A stretch of DNA of 64,000 bases from Apteryx mantelli (lineage: Eukaryota > Chordata > Aves > Apterygiformes > Apterygidae): contig NC_089981.1 of assembly GCF_036417845.1 (NCBI RefSeq), positions 5,783,501-5,847,500 on the forward strand, in the 5' to 3' direction. A model generated the notes under the pieces. The model saw nothing but the letters and a program-made list of their open reading frames with translations. It had not been told where the DNA came from and searched no databases. The first letter of the stretch is position 1; the number at the start of each line of letters is the position of its first letter. Of this stretch, positions 48,226-56,770 are shown piece by piece. The translations under genes were made by a program, and so were the position numbers.

Positions 48226-48659
48226 AGGGGGCTATGTATGAAAGTGGGACCTCTCATTTCTGTTTCTCTGTGTGTCTAGTCCCCATGTACTGAGTTCAAG
48301 GGAAAAAGTCTGTACGTAGGTGACAGAGCAGAAATATTCAGTACTACTACGCTTGCTAACATGCGTGCTATTTCCAGCCTGCCTTCCCCCCCCATGTCTG
48401 ATATGGGGAAAGAACTCCTCCTGCAAGGTACTGGGGAATTCAATAAATGCTTGTTACTTAAATTACTGCTTGCCTTGGTCAGTGAGGAACAGGACAATGA
48501 AGCTGAACCAGGTGTCTGGGTTACATAGCCCATGTCTTTTCTCTAGTCTTCTCTCCTCACTCAAGCTAGGAGAGAATATCTATGAGGCCTGATTCTTAGG
48601 CTTCCTTGAGTCCACATGCTGCATAATGCATGTATGTGATCTATTTGCTCTGTGGTGTG

Positions 48660-48695
48660 GTTTTCTTTTTTTTCTTTTTCTTTTTTTCCCTCCAG
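48660..48695 (+). promoter_or_regulatory. Splice acceptor upstream of TRIM exon 1
   Basis: A long T-rich tract ends in CCCTCCAG (AG at 48694-48695), 71 bases before the ATG at 48767, consistent with a noncoding first exon further upstream. Confidence 0.55.
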
Positions 48696-48766
48696 GTGAC
48701 TATTCCTATATGAGGATATAGGAACTGTCTCCCGAAGTCTGTGCCCATCTCATAGCACTACCACCA

Positions 48767-49180
48767 ATGGCTTGCCTCAGTCATTTGGAGGTCCTTAACA
48801 TAGACACCACTTGCTCCATCAGTCTTGACTACCTGCAGGACCCTGTCATGATTCCTGGTGGCCACAGCTTGTGTAGAGCCTGCATCACCCACTGCTGGGA
48901 GCCAGTGGTCAAGGACTTCAGCTGCCCAATGTGTCAGCATGTTTGTGCTCAGCAAGTCATGTACCCCAACCGGCAGCTGGCCAGCATAGTGGAGACAGCC
49001 CGGCAGTTGCCTTTTGTCAAGGAAAAGATGCAGAACGAGAAGCTCTGCTGCCGGCACCATGAGGTCATCAATCTCTTCTGCAAGGAGGACCAGGAAGCCA
49101 TGTGTGTGGTGTGTGCAGTCTCCCACGGCCATCTCGCTCATACAGGAGGGCCCCTGGATGAAGCCCTCAAAAAACACAAG
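48767..49180 (+). CDS. TRIM exon 1: RING-like domain and B-box 2
   Basis: 138 codons ending in ALKKHK at a clean GTAAGC donor (49181). RING residues C16, H33, C36, C39, C53 and C56 fit the C3HC4 pattern. Position 19 is Ser (CSIS where CPIC is usual) and position 31 is Gly (PGGHSLC where CGHxFC is usual), so each zinc site lacks one ligand. The B-box 2 set is complete: C94, H97, C105, D108, C113, C116, H122 and H125. If expressed, E3 activity is doubtful while the B-box should fold. The open frame reads 31 codons into the intron (to 49276). Confidence 0.88.
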
Positions 49181-50789
49181 GTAAGCAAGTGGTATCTCCC
49201 GGAGGTACTGCTAGAAAGCATTTCCTTCAAAGGGTTTGAGATACCTGGCCTTCCACTCCAGTCTTTAAACTTCTAACCATCTCATCCTAAGTAAGGCAGT
49301 AGGGCAGTTCAGACCCACCAATACTTGTTAAGTCACAGGAATGCAGCAGAACAGTCTGGGAACAAGTGTTGCATCTCTAGTTTGACTTTGATGCTAAATA
49401 TTTCAAAAGGGTGCTAGTGACCAGAGAAACTCTAGAGAAATTTGTATTCAAGCACCACAGTTTGGAAGTGGAGTCTAGGGATCAGAACATGAGTAGATTA
49501 TGAAAGAGGATGTAGGACCTCCCCAGTTCTGGGAAGGAGTTTAATCTAGGCAGAAGAGCTGAGTGTAGGCCCAATGACTACTGGCTCCTACCCGCTCTAA
49601 GCAGCGAAGCAGAACTTATTAGTAAATTCCGCTCTTCTCTGCAAACAGGGAGGAGAAAGACAGTCCCTGCTACAGAAGGAGGAGGGTGCGTGCTGGGGGC
49701 TCAGGGTTTTGTTTCTATGATCCAGTAAAGAAACTGGAGTCTAATGGATAGAGCAAGGAGGAACAGGAACTAAGGCAGCTGTATGTAGAAATGTGCCTAT
49801 ACCTCATGGCCAGCTTGAGGTGAGACCACCCAAAACTACAGAAATGATTCCGACATCAGAAACTGATGTTACTGCTCACGGGCTCTCCATCTTGAAGCTG
49901 AAGAAACATTCCAGCAGCTGAGTGGGATGTGTGCTTCACCCTCTGAGGCAACCTCAACCAATTGAGCTAGCTGTGTTGGTGGCTAGAACCAGCAGTCTGA
50001 CAAGTGTACTTATTCACTTCACCGGACAGTAGATGCATGGTCAGCTAATTAGCTTTCTAGAATACTCCTGTGACTATACTGACATCTAGTGGAATTTAGG
50101 CATCTAATTCATCTAAGTGTAGATGTCTTAACCTTGGACAGAATCCCAGCCAAGGTGTCTGCACAAGTTGCATCTAAAATGTTGGAGGCATTTTTCAGGC
50201 CCCCCCCCCCATTCTTTTTTTTTTTTTTCTCGGAATCACACCTTAGGATTTGATTAGTCGTTTTCAGAGGCAGGAGGGAGTGTTAGAGCAAAATTTGTGA
50301 TGTTCCACTGAGTAATTCCTGCTGTCCCATATCTGAGGGTGGAGTCAGAAGTTCCATTTTGATTCAGAGATACAGTAGGTTTCCTGGAAAGTTGCTCTGG
50401 TGATTGACTCCCTAGAAAAAATTAATCTATACAGTGTAGAACTATCTTGCTTTGACTCCTTGTCTGCACTTCTAGCTGCTGTTCAGAAGCTAAATTTGGA
50501 AGGCAGAGGAATATTGTAACCTGTAGTGCTGCTGTACACACAGGTGTTCAGAACTTTAACCCAGAAACACTCAGTGTAGTACCTGCTGCAGATGTTCAGT
50601 GTGAATAGCCAGAGGATTACTGGAATTTATAATTGACACCCCATGAAAGCAAAGTGCGTGAAGTGACATGTCAGATCAATTGGTATATGATTCTCAACTG
50701 GTATGATCCAAGCCTCCTCAGTGCTACTTCAGCATCTGATGCCTTGGACCATTTTGCCTGAGCAGAATCTCTTGCCCTTCCCTCTCCAG
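49181..50789 (+). other. TRIM intron 1
   Basis: Contains a C run (50200-50210) followed by a T run (50215-50230). No coding sequence seen. The acceptor is CTCTCCAG at 50782-50789. Confidence 0.6.
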
Positions 50790-50885
50790 GATAAGCTACA
50801 AGCTTGCGTGGAGCATCTGGGCAGAAAAGCAAAGGATTTGAAGGAACATTTATCCATGGAGGAGAAAAAGCCCAAGGAGCTGAGA
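50790..50885 (+). CDS. TRIM exon 2, 96 bp, start of coiled coil
   Basis: Exactly 96 bases between AG (50788-50789) and GTAAGT (50886), phase 0, the standard TRIM second exon. The product DKLQACVEHLGRKAKDLKEH...EEKKPKELR is charged and helical, as expected. Confidence 0.87.
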
Positions 50886-51523
50886 GTAAGTGGAAGAAGG
50901 GGCAGAGCTGGGAGGAGTGGGGTGGGGGCCTTCTCTTTAGGCCCACCCAGCTGGAGTGAACTGCAGTGGTGTGGTGAGCTCAGAAGAGCTGACAAGAGGG
51001 GCTCTTCCCTTCCCTGGGGGTGTTGCCTCAGGTCAGTCCCCAGCTGGGAGATGCTCTCTAATTTCCTGGTGACTTCTCTGTCACAGCCTTTCAAAGAAGC
51101 TCTTGTGGCAGTCCCTTTCTCTGGGGCAGGGCTGAAGCTCTGCCTTGCATTTTGAGAGGTCACTATTAATCTGTATGGCCCTCTGCAACCAGGAGCCCTG
51201 GATCTCCCTGTTGAATCTCTTCCATGTGGTCTAGCTGAGAGCAACATGACTTTCATCTTTCTTGGTGAGGTGAGGAAAAGGCTGAGCTTTAAACTTAGTC
51301 ATGGTAGGTCTGCACCTTGGAAAGCAAGACTTTATACTCAAAGGGTAAAAATGGGGTGTGACTCATCCAGATGTCATGAGCCAGACCTTACAAGTGCTGC
51401 CTTTCTTTCCATTTCCCCCAAATAATTAGCAGAATTAATGACACCTGGGTTAGATAAAGCCCAGCACTAACAGGCAAAAGGACTGCTGGGCATGCAGACA
51501 CACCCTACAATATTTATGCTGAT

Positions 51524-51535
51524 GGGGGGGGGGGG
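51524..51535 (+). repeat. G12 homopolymer
   Basis: Run of about 12 G just upstream of the TRIM micro-exon; a likely length-variable and error-prone site. Confidence 0.85.
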
Positions 51536-51577
51536 TTTGGTGGGATCTGACTTGTTGTCTTCCCTCTCCTTTTCTAG

Positions 51578-51600
51578 GACATGCAGAGTGTTCTGCAGAG
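51578..51600 (+). CDS. TRIM exon 4, 23 bp micro-exon
   Basis: GACATGCAGAGTG... spans 23 bases between TTTCTAG and GTGATG. It encodes DMQSVLQ plus two bases of an Arg codon completed by the next exon. TRIM genes typically have a 23 bp exon with a product like DVKSTLSR at this place. The 231 bp exon that should precede it is not found in 50886-51577. Confidence 0.82.
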
Positions 51601-52067
51601 GTGATGTACCCTATTCCTCTTCCTGTTTGGGGGGAGGGGAGGGGATAGGGAAGAAGCCGTTAGTAGTTGAAGATGCAATTGCTTGGTAGGAGTGCTCCTT
51701 TCCTCCGGGATTAATGCCATGCCAGTGTTTCAGTGCAGTGTTAGGAGACTGGCGGCATTGCACTGTAATAGAATGATCCCCCTGGAAGATAAAACCTGAT
51801 ATATTGGTGGTCAGTTCCATCCTTTGCCTTTTCTCAGACCAGGATAGTCATACTGACTCTGGGCCAAATCCCAATATATATCAACTGTCAGCTTCTTCCC
51901 CTTAATTTTTTCCTCTCATGGTTTCTCAGTGGGAATATAGACTTTTGGTAAGCTTCCAGCATTTCAACCTTAGCATAGCAATAATTCCTAGAAACAGCTG
52001 CTGTGATTGGCATCTTCTAGACACTGTGATTGATTTAATTACTAGATGAGGTCACTTCTTTCCTTAG

Positions 52068-52183
52068 GTATGAAACACTTAAGAAGCTGGAGCTACCTTC
52101 TGTCCCTCTTGAGCTGAAGAGGGCAATGGCCTGTTTCCCTAGGCCATTATTTCAGCTTACGAAGATGCTGAAGAAGTACCCTG
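52068..52183 (+). CDS. TRIM exon 5, 116 bp
   Basis: Lies between CCTTAG and GTAGTC. The first base completes the Arg codon of the 23 bp exon, so reading is continuous: YETLKKLELPSVPLELKRAM and so on to LTKMLKKYP. This matches the linker between coiled coil and SPRY of TRIM proteins (SPELEKR..., LKEVLKKF-like). One base (G) is left over at the 3' end. Confidence 0.82.
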
Positions 52184-52808
52184 GTAGTCAAGCTATATAG
52201 AGACCTCGGTCTGGGACCTGAGTCCAGTCCTTGGCTCTGAAAAGTGTCTTCTGTTTGGCATTCTGAATTCACCTGTATGTCTAGGCCTGGTTTAAAATGT
52301 TGAAGTGACTAGACTTGACTCTTTTCATTTAAATGTTTATCTTGTTGGTGAACCCAATGAACGGACCTGAGAGCTCATTTGTGGGCCCCTTTGTGGAGAA
52401 AGCCCATTATATCAGTGCATGTGCTCAACAGCACCCCTGTCACTCTGCCAAAGTGCAGAAGTGACCCCTGGTGCCAGTATTGTTGGTGCCTGCCTGAATA
52501 AGGGGTCGGGAGTGGGGCGCTTGAGAGATGAAGCAGATGACAGTGTAGACTATCAGAGGAAGGTAAGCAACTTCAGGAGAAAGGTGGCATAGCACAGAGC
52601 TAAGACAATTTGGGGTAGGGACTCAGAGAAGGCAATTCAAGTGTGTGGTATGGTGAGGAGATGGGGCATGGAGGGTTGACAGATGCCCAGCCGCCTTGTG
52701 GTCAATGGGCAAATGGCTGTGTAATTGCTCTTCTCTAGCTGATTCTTCTGGGGTGAGGTGTGTGAATCCATTGCTCCCTCCCCCTTGGTTTTCCCTGCTT
52801 TCTTGTAG

Positions 52809-53295
52809 TCTCTGCTCTGCCAAAGGAGATGTGTCTCTGGACCCTCAGACAGCTCATGCCAGTGTGGTGCTCTCGGAGAATCTCAAGAGTGTTTATTTCA
52901 CTGACATCCCCCAGGAGCTGCCACAAAGCTCTCGGTGTTTCACCACTTTCCCCTGTGTGCTGGAATCATCTGCCTACTCATCAGGCTGCCACTACTGGGA
53001 GGCTGAAGTAGGAGACAAAACCCACTGGGCCCTGTGTGTCTGTTATGAGTCTGCCAGCTGCCATGTAGAGGACCCCAAGCAGGAGGTGGGCTACTGGAGG
53101 GTGCGTCTATGGAATGAAAAATATGTGGCCATGACCACCCCCTTCACCCCACTGCTGCTTAGTGTCTGTGAGTGTCTCTTAGAACTGAGTCCCACCCTTA
53201 CTGTTGGTCAGGACACTGAACTCTGTGGGAGGCTCTGTAGCATCATGGTTTTGGCATGGAAGAACCTTTGCTTTCCTGGAGGAAGTCTTATGTAG
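52809..53295 (+). CDS. TRIM PRY-SPRY (B30.2) exon, 3' part degenerate
   Basis: Acceptor TTTCTTGTAG at 52799-52808. PRY reads GDVSLDPQTAHASVVLSE; SPRY reads SGCHYWEAEVGDKTHWALCVC and YWRVRLWNEKYVAMTTP. After about 53165 the usual LDYE..G..SFYN segment and the rest of the domain are absent; the frame reads unrelated residues to a TAG at 53293-53295. About the last third of the B30.2 fold is lost, so ligand binding is unlikely. Confidence 0.85.
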
Positions 53296-53910
53296 GCTGT
53301 TTGAACAGTGGTCACCAGCTGACCTGCGGAACGCTCACCTGCCAGACTCTTCTGCTGTGACAGCTTAGTACACTATTGTTCAGACTCATGGGAAGAGCAA
53401 AAGAGTCTTTTGAATTTGTCCCTAATGGCACAAACTGTTGGTAAGTACAGACATGGTCCCTTCAACAGCGGGGATGTCATATCTCTGAATACTGATTTCA
53501 ATCTTCTTTCTCTATATTGTCAGGAGGCAGACACCTGTGGTGCAGGATGAGCACAGAAATAGTGTGCCCCTCTCTACAATCAACATTAGATGTTGCAGAT
53601 GAAGTTGAATGGATATGATGTACAAGGCAGCAGCTGAAGTACTTCCTTGAAGCCATCAAGTTAAATTTGACAAAATTTAGGCTCTTGCTTAAAATGCAAT
53701 CTGTTTCAAGTGTGAAGAGAAGAGAAATAGTTGAATGAGCAGCTGGAATGCATGAAGCTCTCCCTGGGGACAGGTGAGGGGCCAGCTGAGAGCTCATGAG
53801 TCAGGATTGGGGGCAGACCAGCACTGGTGACCATGTAATGGGTGTCTGCTGTAGGCAATCTCTTCAGGAAGAAGAAATAGGTGAGGCATTCTTCAGAGAA
53901 CTGGAATAAA
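53296..53910. other. Intergenic between TRIM gene and CR1
   Basis: No remaining SPRY coding is recognisable in any frame. An AATAAA at 53907-53912 might serve as a distal poly(A) signal. Confidence 0.4.
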
Positions 53911-53914
53911 GTTT

Positions 53915-54818
53915 ATGTCCATAGGCCCTGGTCCTATGAGCTTCAACCACCCTGATATTGGCTGGCTGGACAACGGAGTAGGGCACAAGAAATCCAGGGA
54001 GTTTATGGAGTTCATTGATGACAGCTTTCTAACAGAGGTGATCAAGGAGCTGAGGAGGAGAGGCACTCTGGATCTCATACATACAAACAAGGAAGGACTG
54101 ATTGGAGATGTGGAAGTCGGGGGCAGTCTTAGCTGCAGTGACCACAAAATGGTGGAGCTGAGGATCCTGTGAGGAGGGCGCAGAGGACAAAAAGCAGGAT
54201 CAATACCCTGGGCTTGAGGAGAAGAGAATTTGGCCTGCTCGGGAAGGATTCCATATGTTATGGTCCTGGAGGGAAGAGGGGTCCAAGACAGCTGGCTGAT
54301 ATTCAAGGATCACCTCCTCCAAGCTCAAGAGTGGTCCATTCCAACAAGCAGGAAATCAAGCAAAGGTAGCAAGAGGCCCATGTGGATGAACAAGGAGCTC
54401 CTGGCTGACCTCAAACCTAAAAAGGAAGTGTACAGGAGAGATTCCCAAGGACTGCAAGAGAGCAAACAACCCCTGCTACCTTCAAGAAGGGCAAGGAGGA
54501 GGATTCAGGGAACTACAAGCCAGTCAGCCTCACCTCAATCCCTAGGATGGTGATGGAGCAACTAATCCTGGACATCATTTCCAGAGATATGAAAGAAAGG
54601 TGATAGGCTGGAGGTAGACAGGATGGCTTTATGAGGGGAAACTCTGCTTAACAAAGCTGACAGCCTGTTCTGAGGAGATGATTGGCTTGGCGGGTGAGGG
54701 GAGAGGAGAGGTACTTGTTTACCTCAGTTGCAACAAGGCTTTTGACACAGTCTCTCATGACATCCTGCTAGAGAAACTGATGAAGTTCAGGCTAGATAGG
54801 TGGACAGTGACAGCTGAC
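53915..54818 (+). mobile_element. CR1 LINE relic, internally deleted, no 3' end
   Basis: Plus-strand CR1 homology begins in the endonuclease (FNHPDIGW, then DLIHTNKEGL and CSDHKMVELRIL). It continues with the segment before the RT (GRGVQDSWLIFKDHLLQAQ, KKEVYRR), then jumps directly to the start of the RT (GNYKPVS-like near 54510) and ends at NKAFDTVSHDILLEKL near 54775 and a WTV codon trio by 54813. About 200 codons are deleted inside, and several frameshifts are present. It stops in the middle of the RT where an antisense OR relic begins. LINE copies normally keep their 3' end, so a later deletion or rearrangement removed it. Confidence 0.88.
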
Positions 54819-54820
54819 AT

Positions 54821-54997
54821 CAGGGCATCCTTTCCACCTGTGTTTCTCAGGCTGTGGATCAAGAGATTTAGCCTGGGGATGACATCATATAAAATACTGC
54901 TCCAATTTTGCCTTGCCATTGTGAGCTGTTGCACTGAGGTTGAACATAAACGCAACTAGCTGTTGCATATAGCACGCTGACTGCTATCAGATGGAGA
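54821..54997 (-). pseudogene. Olfactory receptor C-terminal fragment, TM6-TM7
   Basis: On the minus strand the residues HLIAVSVLYATASCVYVQPQ followed by KIGAVFYMM match TM6 to TM7 of an OR. After a one-base frame change near 54885 the match continues as VIPRLNLLIHSLRN..GKDAL, the OR TM7 signature with Pro/Asn/Tyr changes (LNPLIYSLRN usually). The rest of the receptor is missing on both sides. The homology ends within a few bases of the CR1 end. Confidence 0.88.
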
Positions 54998-55495
54998 AAT
55001 TCTTTTCTGTGAGCTGATAGCATCCTCAGGATGCTTTGAAAGCCCCCTGCAGTGTGCTTAGATGCCACTGAAGATTTTCAGTATTTTACGTTATGTATTT
55101 TGTTTGCACTGTCAGCCTGAGGAGCGGAATATATTGACTCTGATTTGGATGTTTCCCTCTAAACTAGAGAGACAGAAGAACTTTAGATGGTGATTCATTT
55201 CATTCCTGGAGAATTATCTTAATATACAGACAGTATTTATTAAATATGGTGGATATAAATAAACAACAAGAGTAAAACTACAGGAAAGTAGGCATGTAAT
55301 GGAAGAAGTTTCTAAGTCCTTTGCGTCACTGGCCTTTCATTCCATAGATAGGAAATCCATAGGGATTTACAAGTGATTGGTCTAATATCCAACAGCAGAG
55401 CAGGGAAGAAAACAGGGGTATACTACATGACATTCTACAACATGCCCCTTTTGTCTCTTCCACCTATGATTTAGTTGCAAAAGGTTTGAGAAAAG
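54998..55495. other. Intergenic, nothing recognised
   Basis: AT-rich, with short frames only. Confidence 0.5.
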
Positions 55496-55688
55496 ACTTC
55501 TGTCGCGAAAGGAGTGATGCACTTCCCTCGTAAGAGGGAAGCAGCACTACGTTTACTGCAGTAAGACAGCGACTTAACAAAGTTCAGTCGTAAATAAGAA
55601 CGATTTAACGAGGTTCGATTGGCAAGGTTCTCTCAGTTATTTACTGCATGAAGGACAGGGTCAGATGCGTGTGCAATGGAGCCCCTCC

Positions 55689-55831
55689 CATTGAGTCACG
55701 AGGTCCAGACTGGACCCCCTTGCTTTCTAAACTCCTTCGGAGAGAAGCCCAGGTGCAGCTGGATCCAGTCCTAGTCCCAGACTTGGTCAACAGTTCATAT
55801 CTAAAGGAGTGAGTGCAAAGGGAACCCTCCC
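55689..55831. repeat. First unit of ~143 bp tandem duplication in outer LTR
   Basis: Starts TTGAGTCACGAGG-like and includes TTGCTTTCTAAACTCCTTCG. It is matched closely by 56271 to about 56400 across the inner LTR. Confidence 0.85.
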
Positions 55832-56264
55832 TGTGGGGTTTGCTGCGGTGAAATAAGTGACCTGTTGATGAAATATGCTATGAGACAATGACTGTAATAA
55901 ACAACAAAAAGTCCAGAAGGACTTGAGAAACGTAGTAAACTTTAACCTGAACCTTGAAGGAAGAACGCCAAGGATGGATGGTGAACCTTGAAGGAAGAAC
56001 ACCAAGGACGAACGGACTGCTTATCCAGGATGTAGAGCATCGCCAAAAGATAAATGGACTGACAGTTCAGGATGTAAATAACATTAAAGGCCAGCTGGAT
56101 TATATTAACTGTCATACTGATAAGCAAATAGCGAACTAGGTAATTAGTAAACAATGAATCAGCATATGAAATAAGAATATAAAAGTGTGATTCTGCATGC
56201 AATAAAGTGGACATGCGTAGCATTCATACTGAGTGTAGTGCCGTGTCTCGTCTTCGCTGCAACA
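55832..56264 (+). mobile_element. Solo LTR (inner), inserted in the outer LTR
   Basis: 433 bases starting TGTGGGG and ending CAACA, flanked by the perfect 6-base direct repeat CCTCCC (55826-55831 and 56265-56270). TATAAAA at 56178-56184 and AATAAA at 56201-56206 give the plus orientation and the U3-R layout of a retroviral LTR. A 6-base duplication fits class II (ERVK/alpha-like) elements. Inside is a ~35-base tandem pair starting TGAACCTTGAAGGAAGAAC (near 55949 and 55983). It has no coding sequence; recombination between LTRs has removed any provirus interior. Confidence 0.88.
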
Positions 56265-56270
56265 CCTCCC

Positions 56271-56400
56271 GTTGAGTCACAAGATTCAGACTGGACCCCC
56301 TTGCTTTCTAAACTCCTTCGGAGAGAAGCCCAGCTGCGGCAGAATCCAGTCCTCGTCTCAGACTTGATCAACGGTTTATGTCTAAGGAATTAGGTGTGCT
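56271..56400. repeat. Second unit of ~143 bp tandem duplication in outer LTR
   Basis: Same words as 55689-55831 (GACTGGACCCCCTTGCTTTC and so on), with about a tenth of positions changed. Before the inner LTR inserted the two units were adjacent, joined through CCCTCCC. Confidence 0.85.
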
Positions 56401-56770
56401 ATCAGTCAGGGATATAACTCAGGAAAGTTTTGCGAAGCTCACAAAAGTTCAGCATGCTGTTGATCACTTACCGAGGATCTGTGGCGGGTAAGGAATCTCT
56501 CAGCCTCAAGGAGTGACCTTGAGAGGCGCTCCCACTCAAAAGGAGGTTCTGCAGTGCAGCCTGCTGCTGTGCAGGAGAGCTCAATGGGCTCTGGGCTGCC
56601 CCCTATTTATGGGGGGGAGATGATTGACTCATGGTCGTATTTGCATGCTAGACAGGTCTTAGCTGGTGCATGCTCAACTAGCCCCTACACACGTGCTGTT
56701 TACAGGGAGGTCAGGTTGAGGGGGAGAGAGCACATCAGTGGGGGAGAAAGGAGCACACCGTCACAACTTC

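Larger units (their letters stand above)
48767..53295 (+). pseudogene. TRIM-family gene (RING, B-box, partial coiled coil, partial SPRY), degenerate
   Basis: Five exons match the common TRIM/B30.2 plan: 414 bp RING and B-box, 96 bp, 23 bp, 116 bp, then SPRY. Such proteins are usually E3 ubiquitin ligases, many in innate immunity. The exon pattern and remaining splice sites are kept, but three parts are damaged. Two RING zinc ligands are replaced (Ser19, Gly31). The ~231 bp coiled-coil exon expected between 50885 and 51578 is absent, which would keep frame. The SPRY exon loses homology after about 53165. No premature stop lies in the first four exons. The 116 bp exon leaves one base over while the SPRY frame needs two, so a small exon is missing or the acceptor differs. 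I call it a probable pseudogene; a diverged expressed gene is possible. Subfamily unknown. Confidence 0.75.
55501..56765 (-). mobile_element. Solo LTR (outer), interrupted by a second LTR
   Basis: The ends are TGTCGCGA at 55501 and GTCACA at 56765, flanked by the 5-base direct repeat ACTTC (55496-55500 and 56766-56770). Removing the inner insertion leaves about 825 bases. A TATA-like CATAAATAG appears on the minus strand near 56610, so I read it as minus-oriented, with moderate confidence. It contains a ~143-base tandem duplication (55689-55831 and 56271 to about 56400) split by the inner LTR. No coding part of a virus is present. A 5-base duplication excludes neither ERVL- nor gamma/epsilon-type origin. 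Confidence 0.8.
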
